DNA of 64,000 nt from Polynucleobacter sp. AM-26B4 (lineage in GTDB: Bacteria; Pseudomonadota; Gammaproteobacteria; Burkholderiales; Burkholderiaceae): NCBI RefSeq assembly GCF_018882285.1, contig NZ_JACVOT010000001.1, positions 1,061,916 through 1,125,915 of the forward strand, in the 5' to 3' direction. The position numbers and the translations under genes were made by a program. Below the pieces are notes generated by a model. That model searched no databases, was not told the DNA's origin, and worked only from the letters and a program-made list of their open reading frames with translations. Positions 9,026-18,194 of this stretch are shown here, in pieces (the first letter of the stretch is position 1; each line of letters starts with the position of its first letter).

Positions 9026-9604
9026 ATGAGCTCACCTTCTACATCCAATCGTACCCTGATACATACCAGAGACATCAAGACTCAAGCCTTTCGTCGCGAT
9101 GATGGTTTGTGGGATATTGAAGCCACCTTGCTAGATGTCAAAGATAAAGACTTTCATTTGGCTTCAGGCGTTAAGCCCAGAGGTGAAGCCATTCATCAAA
9201 TGGTTTTAACAGTCACCATTGATACCAAGTTCAATATTGTTGATGCCCAGGCTAAAACACATGCGGCCCCCTACGATGATCATTGCAAAACCATTGAGCC
9301 TGACTACCGAAAACTCATAGGGCTTAATCTGGCAAATGGCTTCAGGGGCGCCGTAAAAGAGCGATTGAGCGGGATTTCAGGGTGTTCCCACATGACTGAA
9401 CTCTGTTCGGTTTTGCCAACAGTGGCCATTCAGGCATTTGCCGGAGAAATCTTCAAGGTTGCAGACGAAGGGTCTGGAACCATGCCGTTTCAACTCAACC
9501 GATGCCACGCTTTAAGAACCGATGGTGAAACAGTCAAAAGGTATCACCGGGCTTGGTTTGGAGCCCCATTAACACCCGTGGAAATTTCAAAAAAAGAGTC
9601 TTAA
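9026..9604 (+). CDS. DUF2889 family protein
   Basis: 192 residues from the ATG at 9026; a TTG two codons earlier is less likely. The sequence HTRDIKTQAFRRDDGLWDIEATLLDVKD, followed later by ANGFRGAVKERLSGISGCSHMTELC, is characteristic of DUF2889, a family of soluble proteins without established function. It contains conserved Cys and His residues (GCSHMTEL, RCHALR). Its position between recX and sucC is the one seen in Burkholderiales genomes, but nothing suggests a role in either recombination or the TCA cycle. Start-region ribosome binding is weak. Confidence 0.8.
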   Translation: MSSPSTSNRTLIHTRDIKTQAFRRDDGLWDIEATLLDVKDKDFHLASGVKPRGEAIHQMVLTVTIDTKFNIVDAQAKTHAAPYDDHCKTIEPDYRKLIGLNLANGFRGAVKERLSGISGCSHMTELCSVLPTVAIQAFAGEIFKVADEGSGTMPFQLNRCHALRTDGETVKRYHRAWFGAPLTPVEISKKES

Positions 9605-9711
9605 TCCCTGAAAAAGCGATAATAATGAGATTACTTAGCAAAAATAGTAAATAGACAGAGTTAAGTAAGCTAAAAACATTAATATTTCGGTCTATTCAAA
9701 AGGGAGCCTTA

Positions 9712-10872
9712 ATGAAGATCCACGAGTACCAAGGCAAGGAAATCTTGCGTCAGTTCAATGTTCCAGTGCCAAATGGCATTTCAGCTTTAAGCGTTGATGA
9801 GGCTGTTGAAGCAGCTAAAAAACTGGGTGGCCCAGTTTGGGTTGTGAAGGCCCAAATCCATGCAGGCGGACGCGGTAAAGGTGGTGGCGTTAAGGTTGCC
9901 AAGAGTCTTGATGAAGTGAAGACTTATGCAACTCAAATTTTGGGTATGCAATTAAAGACTCACCAAACAGGTCCAGAAGGTCAAAAAGTTCGCCGTTTGT
10001 TGGTTGAGGACGGTGCGGATATCAAAAAAGAATATTACGTAGGTATCTTGACTGATCGTGGCACACAATCAGTGGTGGTGATGGCGTCTAGCGAAGGCGG
10101 CATGGATATCGAAGAAGTGGCAGAAAAAACCCCAGAAAAAATCATCAAAGCATTTGTGAACCCATTGGTTGGTTTAACAGACGCTGATGCAACTAAATTG
10201 GCGCAAGGTATTGGCGTGCCAGAGGCATCACAAGCGATGGCAAAGGAAGCTTTGCAAAACTTGTACAAAGTTTATATGGACACAGACGCATCATTGGTTG
10301 AAATCAACCCATTGATTCTTGAAGGCAACGGCAAGATCAAGGCTTTGGACGCTAAGTTCAACTTTGATTCAAATGCTTTGTTCCGTCATCCAGAAATCGT
10401 TGCTTACCGCGATTTGGATGAAGAAGATCCAGCTGAAGTAGAAGCTTCTAAATTTGATTTGGCCTACATTTCATTAGACGGCAACATTGGTTGCTTGGTG
10501 AACGGTGCCGGTTTGGCGATGGCAACCATGGACACAATCAAGTTGTTTGGTGGTGAGCCAGCAAACTTCTTGGACGTTGGTGGTGGTGCAACTGCTGAAA
10601 AAGTAACAGAAGCATTCAAGATCATGTTGAAGAACAAAGATGTGAAAGCTATCTTGGTGAACATTTTCGGCGGCATCATGAAGTGTGACGTGATTGCCGA
10701 TGGCGTGATCACAGCCTGTAAAGCGGTGAACTTGAACGTGCCTTTGGTGGTTCGTATGAAGGGCACGAACGAGGACCTTGGCAAGAAGATGTTAGCTGAG
10801 TCAGGTCTACCAATCATCAGTGCAGACACGATGGCTGAAGCAGCTACTAAAGCTGTTGCAGCGGTTAAATAA
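9712..10872 (+). CDS. sucC: Succinyl-CoA synthetase (ADP-forming) beta subunit
   Basis: 386 residues, family-standard length. It forms the alpha2beta2 TCA-cycle enzyme that converts succinyl-CoA to succinate with ATP synthesis. N-terminal ATP-grasp begins [15 protein letters not shown]; the nucleotide loop [17 protein letters not shown] and the C-terminal [16 protein letters not shown] and [13 protein letters not shown] motifs are intact. A strong AAGGGAG ribosome site precedes the ATG. sucD follows after 25 bp, and a terminator closes the pair at 11815-11839. Confidence 0.99.
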   Translation: MKIHEYQGKEILRQFNVPVPNGISALSVDEAVEAAKKLGGPVWVVKAQIHAGGRGKGGGVKVAKSLDEVKTYATQILGMQLKTHQTGPEGQKVRRLLVEDGADIKKEYYVGILTDRGTQSVVVMASSEGGMDIEEVAEKTPEKIIKAFVNPLVGLTDADATKLAQGIGVPEASQAMAKEALQNLYKVYMDTDASLVEINPLILEGNGKIKALDAKFNFDSNALFRHPEIVAYRDLDEEDPAEVEASKFDLAYISLDGNIGCLVNGAGLAMATMDTIKLFGGEPANFLDVGGGATAEKVTEAFKIMLKNKDVKAILVNIFGGIMKCDVIADGVITACKAVNLNVPLVVRMKGTNEDLGKKMLAESGLPIISADTMAEAATKAVAAVK

Positions 10873-10897
10873 GCCACCGGCCACGAAAGGAATTTAA

Positions 10898-11791
10898 ATG
10901 TCTATTCTTATTAATAAAAACACACGAGTCATTACTCAAGGTATCACTGGTAAAACAGGTCAGTTCCACACTGAAAAGTGTCAAGAGTACGCAAACGGCA
11001 AAGAATGTTTTGTTGCTGGCGTGAACCCTAAAAAAGCTGGCGAGAAAATTTTCAACATTCCTATTTATGCGTCAGTGAAAGAAGCTGCTGCAGAGACAGG
11101 TGCAACTGTTTCAGTGATTTATGTGCCACCAGCGGGTGCTGCGGCTGCGATCTGGGAAGCTGTTGAAGCTGATCTTGATTTGGCTATCTGTATTACAGAA
11201 GGTATTCCTGTTCGCGATATGTTAGAAGTTCGTAACAGAATGGCTGCTAAAGAAGCTAAAGGCGGCAAAAAGACTTTGTTGTTGGGACCAAACTGCCCAG
11301 GCTTGATCACTCCTGAAGAGATCAAGATCGGCATCATGCCAGGTCACATCCACCGCAAAGGTCGTATTGGTGTTGTGAGCCGTTCAGGTACCTTGACTTA
11401 TGAAGCTGTTGCTCAGTTAACAGAAATTGGTCTTGGCCAATCTTCAGCAGTTGGTATTGGTGGTGACCCAATCAACGGTCTTAAGCACATTGATGTGATG
11501 AAAGCATTCAATGACGATCCAGATACTGATGCAGTGATCATGATTGGTGAAATCGGCGGTCCTGATGAAGCTGAAGCAGCTCGTTGGTGCAAAGCTAATA
11601 TGAAAAAACCAGTGGTAGGTTTCATTGCTGGTGTTACAGCTCCTGCAGGTAAGCGCATGGGCCATGCTGGTGCGTTGATTTCTGGCGGTGCTGACACAGC
11701 GGATGCTAAGTTGGCCATCATGGAAGAGTGTGGTTTCACAGTGACACGCAATCCATCAGAAATGGGCAAATTGCTTAAGGCATTGTTGTAA
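10898..11791 (+). CDS. sucD: Succinyl-CoA synthetase alpha subunit
   Basis: 297 residues. The N-terminal CoA-binding Rossmann domain is seen at [19 protein letters not shown], and the catalytic, phosphorylated histidine lies in the C-terminal [14 protein letters not shown] motif. It works with the sucC product immediately upstream. AAAGGA precedes the ATG by a normal distance. Confidence 0.99.
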   Translation: MSILINKNTRVITQGITGKTGQFHTEKCQEYANGKECFVAGVNPKKAGEKIFNIPIYASVKEAAAETGATVSVIYVPPAGAAAAIWEAVEADLDLAICITEGIPVRDMLEVRNRMAAKEAKGGKKTLLLGPNCPGLITPEEIKIGIMPGHIHRKGRIGVVSRSGTLTYEAVAQLTEIGLGQSSAVGIGGDPINGLKHIDVMKAFNDDPDTDAVIMIGEIGGPDEAEAARWCKANMKKPVVGFIAGVTAPAGKRMGHAGALISGGADTADAKLAIMEECGFTVTRNPSEMGKLLKALL

Positions 11792-11814
11792 TATCCCTTT
11801 TACGGGTCAAAATT

Positions 11815-11839
11815 AACGGGAGCCTAGCTCCCGTTTTTT
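11815..11839 (+). terminator. Intrinsic terminator of sucCD
   Basis: AACGGGAGC-CTA-GCTCCCGTT gives a perfect 9-bp GC-rich stem, followed by TTTT. It starts 23 nt after the sucD stop and precedes the separately controlled terC gene. Confidence 0.93.
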
Positions 11840-11867
11840 GTTTAAATAATAAAAATATGAGGTTGAC

Positions 11868-12575
11868 ATGGAATTTCTAGCAACGATTGATTGGGCCGTG
11901 ATTGCTCAAATAATCATGATTGATATTTTATTGGGTGGTGATAATGCGGTTGTGATCGCATTGGCTTGTCGCAACTTGCATCCTAACCAGCGACGCAGAG
12001 GCATCATGTGGGGCACTGCGGGTGCGATCATCTTGCGTATTGCCTTGGTGGCATTTGCGGTGACTTTGTTACAAATTCCATTCTTGAAGTTCACTGGCGG
12101 AATTTTGCTGTTGTGGATTGGTTACAAGTTGATGGTGCAATCAGAAGATGATGATGGCCACGAACTTGAAGCTTCCGATAAATTATGGGCCGCTGTTAAA
12201 ACCATCATCGTGGCTGACATTGCGATGAGCGTGGATAACGTGATCGCGATTGCAGGAGCTGCTGGTCAAGTGGATGCCGCTCATCACCAGTTTGGATACA
12301 TTGTGTTTGGTTTGTTGGTTTCAATCCCATTGATCGTGGGTGGTAGCCAAATCGTTCTTTATTTGATTGATCGTTTCCCATGGATCGTGACTTTGGGCGC
12401 AGGCCTGTTGGGATGGATTGCTGGCGGAATGATTTTCTCTGATCCTGGTCTCATTAAACACCTTGGTGCCGGCATAGAGAACTATGCAACGATTGCAGGC
12501 ATCGTCGCAGCTGTTGGCGTTATGCTTTACGGTGAAGTAATGAAGAGGCAAAAGAAGAAGACAAAACAAGCTTAA
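11868..12575 (+). CDS. TerC family integral membrane protein (YjbE type), copy 1
   Basis: 235 residues with about seven transmembrane helices. The two family signatures are present: LLGGDNAVVIALACRNL near residue 25 and MSVDNVIAIAGAA near 125, whose aspartate/asparagine pairs probably form the ion site. TerC proteins are implicated in metal (manganese) export or metal loading of secreted proteins; the precise substrate here is inferred. An ATGAGG ribosome site precedes the start. Unlike the second copy at 41747, no riboswitch lies upstream: the 76-bp gap holds only the sucD terminator and a short leader. Confidence 0.88.
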   Translation: MEFLATIDWAVIAQIIMIDILLGGDNAVVIALACRNLHPNQRRRGIMWGTAGAIILRIALVAFAVTLLQIPFLKFTGGILLLWIGYKLMVQSEDDDGHELEASDKLWAAVKTIIVADIAMSVDNVIAIAGAAGQVDAAHHQFGYIVFGLLVSIPLIVGGSQIVLYLIDRFPWIVTLGAGLLGWIAGGMIFSDPGLIKHLGAGIENYATIAGIVAAVGVMLYGEVMKRQKKKTKQA

Positions 12576-12632
12576 TTGCTTGTTCTTTGACTCAACTCAA
12601 AATCAGAGCTTTCTGACAACGATGTAGTCCTT

Positions 12633-12677
12633 GTTGATGGGTATCATCTGAGAAGATGGTTTCCCATTAACAAAGGA
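12633..12677 (+). promoter_or_regulatory. 5'-UTR hairpin abutting the pilin ribosome binding site
   Basis: GTTGATGGG (12633-12641) pairs with CCCATTAAC (12663-12671), nine pairs with one G-U. Inside, CATCT pairs with AGATG around a GAGA (GNRA-type) tetraloop, with a small internal loop between. The AAAGGA ribosome site (12672-12677) begins at the base of the stem. There is no T-run, so it is not a terminator for terC. It may stabilise the pilin mRNA or shape access to the ribosome site. Confidence 0.6.
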
Positions 12678-12685
12678 TTGAATGA

Positions 12686-13201
12686 ATGAAAAATAAAGAC
12701 CTTATGACGCCTAAGCAAGAGACTTCTGTAAACAAGCAAAATGGTTTTACCTTGATTGAACTGATGGTGGTGATTGCCATCATTGGTATCTTGGCTGCAA
12801 TCGCAGTGCCTAAGTATCAAGACTACATTGCTAAAACTCGTGTGACTGAAGGTTTAAGTTTGGCGGCAGGCGCTAAGTTAGCGGTGACTGAGGTTTATTC
12901 CGGTAAAGGCGCTGCAGATATGGCAGTTGCAACAGAGTCAACATTCAAGAGCACCACAACAAACAGCGTGAAAGAAATCAAGATTGAAAAATCTGGCGCT
13001 ATTTTGATCACCTATCAATCCAGCGTAGCTCCTGAAGGCGCTAATACCTTGAGCATTGTGCCGGTCAACAACGCCAGTAGCGATGCTGTCACAGCTTTGG
13101 ATCTTAGTGTTAAAGGTGAGCAACCATGGGCAGGTATTTGGTCATGCAAATCTCCAGCAACAACCTTGCCTGCAAAACTACAACCAAGTGATTGCAAGTA
13201 A
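12686..13201 (+). CDS. Type IV pilin (major pilin-like prepilin)
   Basis: 171 residues. A long 20-residue charged leader ends in Gly20, followed by the prepilin peptidase recognition sequence [18 protein letters not shown] with Glu5 of the mature protein. The mature pilin would have 151 residues, a hydrophobic assembly helix, and a C-terminal disulfide loop ([17 protein letters not shown]). It is the subunit of a type IV pilus used for attachment, twitching or DNA uptake. It is monocistronic with its own terminator, consistent with a highly expressed major subunit; no other pilus gene lies nearby. Confidence 0.93.
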   Translation: MKNKDLMTPKQETSVNKQNGFTLIELMVVIAIIGILAAIAVPKYQDYIAKTRVTEGLSLAAGAKLAVTEVYSGKGAADMAVATESTFKSTTTNSVKEIKIEKSGAILITYQSSVAPEGANTLSIVPVNNASSDAVTALDLSVKGEQPWAGIWSCKSPATTLPAKLQPSDCK

Positions 13202-13249
13202 GGAAATAAAGTTTTAAAAAATAAAGAATAAATAAAGTAGAGCAACAAA

Positions 13250-13276
13250 AAAAGGCGAAGAATCTTCGCCTTTTTT
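13250..13276. terminator. Bidirectional terminator between pilin and moaC
   Basis: AAAAGGCGAAG-AAT-CTTCGCCTTTT is a perfect stem flanked by A-runs on one side and T-runs on the other, so it can stop transcripts of the pilin gene (plus) and of moaC (minus), which converge here. Confidence 0.93.
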
Positions 13277-13313
13277 GCTTTTAAGATTCTATGAAGAATC
13301 TATGCCATGTGGT

Positions 13314-13787
13314 TTAAGCCTTCCAAGTACCAGACTTGCCGCCACTCTTCTCAAGTAGCTTTACTTCTTTAATGACCATGCCGCGGTCTACGGCTTTGCA
13401 CATGTCATAAATGGTGAGCAAGCCAATTTGCACGCCCGTTAAGGCTTCAATCTCAACACCAGTTTGACCAATGTTTTCAGTCGTGACTGTGCAGTGAATA
13501 GTGGATTGAGACTCGTCAGGGGTGAATTCAACAGCAACCCTGGTCAATGCGATAGGATGGCATAAAGGAATCAAATCAGGACTCTTTTTGGTGGCTTGGA
13601 TAGCCGCAATTCTGGCGATGCCAATCACATCACCTTTTTTGTGGCTTCCCGACATTACCATGTCAAAAGTACTTTTTTGCATTTGTATACTGCCAGTAGC
13701 AGTTGCAATGCGGTGTGTGTGAGCCTTTTGGCCCACATCTACCATGTGGGCTTGGCCAGTTTCATCAAAATGAGTCAGTTTGTTCAT
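13314..13787 (-). CDS. moaC: MoaC, cyclic pyranopterin monophosphate synthase
   Basis: 157 residues. It catalyses the second half of the first step in molybdenum cofactor synthesis, after MoaA. Conserved motifs are [25 protein letters not shown] and [14 protein letters not shown] with the catalytic lysine and aspartate region. No other mo-genes are adjacent. The start is 26 bp from the divergent bepA start, so both promoters overlap coding sequence. Confidence 0.97.
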   Translation of the reverse strand: MNKLTHFDETGQAHMVDVGQKAHTHRIATATGSIQMQKSTFDMVMSGSHKKGDVIGIARIAAIQATKKSPDLIPLCHPIALTRVAVEFTPDESQSTIHCTVTTENIGQTGVEIEALTGVQIGLLTIYDMCKAVDRGMVIKEVKLLEKSGGKSGTWKA

Positions 13788-13813
13788 GCGGTATTTGTAC
13801 CATAATTAGGGAT

Positions 13814-15463
13814 ATGAATCGAAAAAAGAATAATGTCGCTCAGAAAATAATTGCGAGCTCGCTCGCTTTCATTTTCTATCCAAGCTGCTTATTGGCTCAG
13901 ATCGATAACAATCGAGTGGCGCAGGAGAATATTGATCGCACCATGCAGTCTCCCAGAGCTGGCTCTGAATTTGCGCCTCCTAGTAAAAGAGTTCAACAAC
14001 CTCAATTGGTCTTGCCTGATTTGGGGGATTCATCGAGTGCAGCTTTATCCCCGATTGATGAAAGATTATTGGGTGAGCGCATCATGCGCGATATTCGCAG
14101 AGACCCAGATTATTCAAAGGATGCGGTTTTTCATGATTACCTCAACACAGTTGGTCAGCATTTAATTGATACAGCTAAAAAGCAAGGCGTGGCTGGTTTA
14201 GATGGTCGAGGTAGCTTTGCCATTAATTTTGAATTATTCGGTGTGCGAGATAAGAGCATCAACGCCTTTGCATTGCCAGGGGGTTTTATTGGTGTGCACA
14301 CCGGTTTGATTGTTTCTGCAGAAACAGAGTCTGAATTAGCCTCAGTGCTTGGTCATGAGATTGGCCATGTGACTCAAAAACACATTGCTCGCATGTTTAG
14401 TCAGCAAGGCACTAATTCAATGATTGCCTTGGCATCGATCATTTTGGCGGCAGTTGCTGCCAGCCGTAATCCGAACGCAGCTCAAGGACTTGCTGTGGGT
14501 GGTCAAGCATTAGCGATACAGAATCAATTGGCCTATTCAAGAGATGCTGAACGTGAAGCTGATCGCGTGGGTTTTCAAATTCTTCAGGCAGGTGGTTTTG
14601 ATGTACAGGGCATGCCAGACTTTTTCCAAAGAATGCAAAGAGCCAATAGCATCATGGAAAGTGGTGTTCCTGGTTATGTGCGCACCCATCCACTGACAAC
14701 AGATCGTATTGCAGATATGCAAGATCGAGTGCGTGGCTTGAGCAAGCCGAAGGTCAATTCATCAATAGAGTTTTACTTGTTGAAAGCCAGAGCGAGGTTA
14801 ATACAAACCACAAGCTCAAGTAATTACCCTGAACTAAAACAATTTTACGAAAGCCTTGCCAGAAAACCCGATTCTATTAAGCAGTTGGAGGGTAATTACG
14901 GCCTGACATTGTTGAATCTTAAGCAACAAAAGATAAGTGAAGCAGAGTCATATTTGCAAAAAAGTAGGGTGTTGATGCAAACAGTTTCTGCACAGGGCTC
15001 TCCCGTGCAGCGCTCAAGCCTCTCTCTAGAAACAACTGCGATTGATATTTTGTTTGCCAAAGGTCAACATGCAGAAGGGCTTAAACAAATTGCTCAAATC
15101 AAAGCAACGCACCCTCATTCAAGATCTCTGAATATTTTGACGGTTGAAGGTCAGTTAAAAACCAAGCAATATGATCAAGCCATTAATTGGTTAAAAAATC
15201 AAACAAAATCACAGCCAGAAAATTCAATATGGTGGGACCTCCTGGCAAGAGCCTATGCGCAATCAGGTAAAAAAGCGCTTCAGCATGGCGCCTTAGCAGA
15301 GAAGTATGTTGCTGATGGGGCGTGGGTTGCTGCTATTGAGCAGATGCGTTTAGCTAAGTTAGCCGTTGACGCTGATTTTTATCAGTCTTCAGAAATTGAT
15401 GCTCGCGCTAGACAAATTCAAGACTTGTATCGTCAAGAACTTATTCAACAAAAACAAAAATAG
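13814..15463 (+). CDS. bepA: BepA/YfgC-like periplasmic M48 metallopeptidase with TPR repeats
   Basis: 549 residues from the ATG at 13814. The open frame extends upstream through moaC, but only this start gives a signal peptide: a basic stretch, a hydrophobic core IIASSLAFIF and a likely cleavage after LLAQ (a cysteine at 25 leaves a lipoprotein possible). The M48 zinc motif HEIGH is at 181-185, with third ligand Glu in AEREADRVG. The C-terminal half is TPR-like. BepA homologues chaperone or degrade outer-membrane proteins such as LptD and BamA. A CATAAT hexamer ends 7 nt before the ATG, hinting at a leaderless mRNA. Confidence 0.9.
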   Translation: MNRKKNNVAQKIIASSLAFIFYPSCLLAQIDNNRVAQENIDRTMQSPRAGSEFAPPSKRVQQPQLVLPDLGDSSSAALSPIDERLLGERIMRDIRRDPDYSKDAVFHDYLNTVGQHLIDTAKKQGVAGLDGRGSFAINFELFGVRDKSINAFALPGGFIGVHTGLIVSAETESELASVLGHEIGHVTQKHIARMFSQQGTNSMIALASIILAAVAASRNPNAAQGLAVGGQALAIQNQLAYSRDAEREADRVGFQILQAGGFDVQGMPDFFQRMQRANSIMESGVPGYVRTHPLTTDRIADMQDRVRGLSKPKVNSSIEFYLLKARARLIQTTSSSNYPELKQFYESLARKPDSIKQLEGNYGLTLLNLKQQKISEAESYLQKSRVLMQTVSAQGSPVQRSSLSLETTAIDILFAKGQHAEGLKQIAQIKATHPHSRSLNILTVEGQLKTKQYDQAINWLKNQTKSQPENSIWWDLLARAYAQSGKKALQHGALAEKYVADGAWVAAIEQMRLAKLAVDADFYQSSEIDARARQIQDLYRQELIQQKQK

Positions 15464-15477
15464 TTTTAATGGTTTGA

Positions 15478-15912
15478 TCAGTGAAAGCCGTGGATGGTGC
15501 TCGGCAATTGAATATGTTCTTCTTGAGCAGGGCTTGTGTGAATATGAGCAATTCTCCAGCCCATAGGGCCTTGAACCAAGATATAAGTGAAGTTCAAGAA
15601 AAACTCAGGTTCAATTTGCTCAGCCTCTAAGCGGACAGCTTCGGTTGAGTCAAAGAAAGATATACCGATGCCTGTGTGACCAATCACTTGAATTGGGTCG
15701 AGCCACAAAAAGTGATCTTCAAGTATTTTCTTCAATCCTTCGCGAAGCTCAGCGTGCCCATTCAAGCGTTTGCCACCTGGCAAGATGCATGTGATTGAGT
15801 CCTCATCCATCCATAGATCAATGGATCCATCCAAGTCATTGCGATGCAATGATTCGCGCCATGCTTCGATGACTTCTTCTGGCATTTGAAACAATCTGGC
15901 TTGACTTGGCAT
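15478..15912 (-). CDS. YybH/SnoaL-like NTF2-fold protein
   Basis: 144 residues with no signal peptide. The pattern VIEAWRESLHRNDLDGSIDLWMDEDSITCILPGG followed by GHAELREGL and a final FLNFTYILVQGPMGWRIAHIHTSP is the SnoaL/DUF4440-type NTF2 fold, a small cone-shaped domain used by ketosteroid isomerase-like enzymes and binding proteins. Its substrate is unknown. It converges with bepA (14-bp gap) and its start is 7 nt downstream of the waaF stop on the same strand, so it is probably cotranscribed with waaF. Confidence 0.8.
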   Translation of the reverse strand: MPSQARLFQMPEEVIEAWRESLHRNDLDGSIDLWMDEDSITCILPGGKRLNGHAELREGLKKILEDHFLWLDPIQVIGHTGIGISFFDSTEAVRLEAEQIEPEFFLNFTYILVQGPMGWRIAHIHTSPAQEEHIQLPSTIHGFH

Positions 15913-15919
15913 GGTATTT

Positions 15920-16936
15920 TTATTGATTAAGTTGATTGACAGAGTTTAGGACGTCTTTTACTTCTATGTCCACTAAACATTTCAAGTGGCCGAGTGGGCA
16001 AGTTCTCTTAAAGCATGGGCTGCACTCGAGATGTAGCCAATGAATTGAGGCAAGCTTCGAGAGTGGCGGTGTGTGCCTTGGATCGCTAGAGCCAAATATG
16101 GCCACTTGAGGGCGTCTAAATGCAGCAGCAATATGCATCAAGCCAGAGTCATTGCTGATGACGGCTGTGGCATTGCTGATGGCAGCCATGGCATCTTCAA
16201 GACTGGTTTGACCACACCAATTGATGACCCTATCTGGATGATTGCTGATGTTTGCAATATCACTGCCAATTGAAAACTCTTTCTTGCTACCAAGAATTAA
16301 TACCAAAGAGTTTTGCTTTGTTTGAATGAGTTGTTTGGCCAAGTTACCAAAATGTTCTATGGGCCATTGTTTTGCTGGGCCATATTCAGCACCAGGGCAG
16401 AGCACATAGAGCTCTTGATGCGCTTGAATGTTTTGAAGCGTTTGCTGGCTCTGGTCAATCATTGCTTTTGGCAATGATAGGTGAGGTTGCGGCACTTCGG
16501 AGGACGTCTGCCCTGAAAGTGCATAGTAATGGCTCGACATGGGTGGGCGATGTGAGCGAGATGGATTGTTGAGCGCCTCATTGATCAAGCCCCAACGCAT
16601 CTCACCTTGGTAGCCAATTCTGCGCGGAATCTTGGCAAGCCAAGGAATCAGTGCTGATTTAAAACTATTGGGTAAAACATAGGCATGGGTGTAAGCGCCA
16701 TTGGCCAATTGTTTGGCCAGAGCTTTTCGCTCGTTCCACTGTAATACCCCATGCTGAAAATCAGCGGTGATGATTTGATCAACTGCTGGTATTGCTTTCA
16801 TGATGCTGGCCACCCATGGGGTCGCTAAAACATCAATCTGACTGTTGGGATTATTTTTTTTAAGCTGAGATATCAGAGGTTCAGTCATCACTGCATCACC
16901 AATCCAGTTGGGTGCAATGATGAGTATCTTCACCAT
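15920..16936 (-). CDS. waaF: Lipopolysaccharide heptosyltransferase II
   Basis: 338 residues from the ATG at 16936, which lies 1 nt after the stop of the zinc-finger gene; a longer frame would overlap it. GT9-family enzyme that transfers the second L-glycero-D-manno-heptose to the LPS inner core from ADP-heptose. N-terminal MVKILIIAPNWIGDAVMTEPL, the LCPGAEYGPAKQWP motif and the C-terminal SNDSGLMHIAAAFRRPQVAIFGSSDPRHTPP donor site are intact. Cytoplasmic, acting at the inner-membrane face. Confidence 0.95.
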   Translation of the reverse strand: MVKILIIAPNWIGDAVMTEPLISQLKKNNPNSQIDVLATPWVASIMKAIPAVDQIITADFQHGVLQWNERKALAKQLANGAYTHAYVLPNSFKSALIPWLAKIPRRIGYQGEMRWGLINEALNNPSRSHRPPMSSHYYALSGQTSSEVPQPHLSLPKAMIDQSQQTLQNIQAHQELYVLCPGAEYGPAKQWPIEHFGNLAKQLIQTKQNSLVLILGSKKEFSIGSDIANISNHPDRVINWCGQTSLEDAMAAISNATAVISNDSGLMHIAAAFRRPQVAIFGSSDPRHTPPLSKLASIHWLHLECSPCFKRTCPLGHLKCLVDIEVKDVLNSVNQLNQ

Positions 16937-16937
16937 C

Positions 16938-17129
16938 TTAGTGACCGTGCGGCTTTGTGCCAGGCAGAAGCTCATATTCGGTGCCGCAGTATGGGCACTT
17001 AGCATGGCCAGTGGTCAGCACATCTAGAAAGACGCGAGGGTGCATGCTCCAGGCAGGGGAGTTATTGTTGGGGCAATGAAGAGGTAAATCTTTATTGCCA
17101 TCGACCTTGATAACACTTTGCTGACTCAT
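16938..17129 (-). CDS. Small zinc-finger protein, zf-CHCC (NDUFS6-like)
   Basis: 63 residues. A Cys-X(n)-His-X(n)-Cys-X2-Cys arrangement (LHCP, SMHPRVFL, KCPYCGTEY) matches the zf-CHCC domain, related to the mitochondrial complex I subunit NDUFS6. In betaproteobacteria it is usually found between ilvE and waaF, as here. A role with complex I or in stress has been proposed for relatives but is unproven. It lies 16 nt downstream of ilvE and 1 nt upstream of waaF, so all three appear to form one operon. Confidence 0.9.
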   Translation of the reverse strand: MSQQSVIKVDGNKDLPLHCPNNNSPAWSMHPRVFLDVLTTGHAKCPYCGTEYELLPGTKPHGH

Positions 17130-17145
17130 GATGGCCTCGGTTTTC

Positions 17146-18066
17146 TTAAACCACAGTTAGCCAGTGACGATATTTATCGCTCTTACCAGCTACTGCATCA
17201 AAGAATATTTTCTGAATTTTTGTTGTGATCGGACCGCGTGTGCCATCACCAATGATGCGATCATCAAGTTCACGAATTGGTGTTACTTCCGCGGCTGTGC
17301 CTGTGAAGAAGGCTTCGTCACAGCAATACATCTCATCGCGCGTGATGCGCTTTTCTTTAATTTCAATGCCAAGATCTTTAGCAATTGTAAAAATAGCATC
17401 ACGAGTAATGCCATCCAAACATGAAGCCAAATCAGGTGTGTAGATAACACCATCTCTAACGATGAAAACGTTCTCGCCAGAACCTTCTGACACATAGCCA
17501 TCAGTGTCTAAAAGAAGCGCTTCGTCGTAACCTTGAGCAGTCACTTCTTGATTGGCAAGGATTGAGTTGATGTAGTAACCAGAAGCTTTGGCTCTCACCA
17601 AAGAAACGTTGACGTGATGTCTTGTGAATGAAGATACCTTGACGCGAATACCTTTGTTCAAACCATCTTCACCTAAATAAGCACCCCATTCCCAAGCAGC
17701 AACTGCCGCGTGAATTGAATTACTTCTTGCAGAAATACCTAGTTTTTCAGAGCCAATCCAAACAATTGGACGAATGTAGCAAGATGCCAATTTATTTTCT
17801 TTAACAACATCAATAATTGCTTTGGCCATTTGCTCTTCGGTGTAGTTCATCTTCATCTGGAAGATTTTTGCTGAATTGAATAAGCGACGTGTGTGCTCTT
17901 TCAAACGGAAGATCGCTGGACCAGCATCAGTTTTGTAGGCTCTGATGCCTTCAAAAACACCCATGCCGTAATGAAGTGTGTGAGTTAACACGTGGATGTT
18001 TGCGTCTCTCCAAGGGACCATCTTGCCGTCCATCCAAATAAAGCCATCACGATTTGCCATTGACAT
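17146..18066 (-). CDS. ilvE: Branched-chain amino acid aminotransferase
   Basis: 306 residues from the ATG at 18066, chosen because AGGA sits at the right distance; the frame could open further upstream. Class IV PLP-dependent transaminase for valine, leucine and isoleucine. FIWMDGKMVPWRDANIHVLTHTLHYGMGVFEGIRAY is the conserved N-terminus; the PLP lysine is in VRAKASGYYINS; the SEGSGENVFIV and FFTGTAAEVTPIREL loops bind the cofactor phosphate. It is the first gene of the ilvE-zinc finger-waaF-NTF2 run and diverges from azlCD, whose products export branched-chain amino acids. Confidence 0.97.
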   Translation of the reverse strand: MSMANRDGFIWMDGKMVPWRDANIHVLTHTLHYGMGVFEGIRAYKTDAGPAIFRLKEHTRRLFNSAKIFQMKMNYTEEQMAKAIIDVVKENKLASCYIRPIVWIGSEKLGISARSNSIHAAVAAWEWGAYLGEDGLNKGIRVKVSSFTRHHVNVSLVRAKASGYYINSILANQEVTAQGYDEALLLDTDGYVSEGSGENVFIVRDGVIYTPDLASCLDGITRDAIFTIAKDLGIEIKEKRITRDEMYCCDEAFFTGTAAEVTPIRELDDRIIGDGTRGPITTKIQKIFFDAVAGKSDKYRHWLTVV

Positions 18067-18194
18067 GGTTTGTTTCCTAAATTCTGAGAAAAATGGGTTG
18101 AAGCGCCATTGTAAAACAGCCACAGGGAGATGGCTATGACGAAGACATCTGTGCTCCCTATAATCAAAGATCCTCTTAGACGACTGAATTCACA

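Noticed and set aside
12633-12671. Hairpin as a terminator for terC copy 1
   Set aside because: No T-run follows; the stem runs straight into the pilin ribosome site.
13703-13813. Longer N-terminus for the BepA-like protease
   Set aside because: It would overlap moaC on the other strand, put a cysteine-rich tail before the signal peptide and destroy its export signal.
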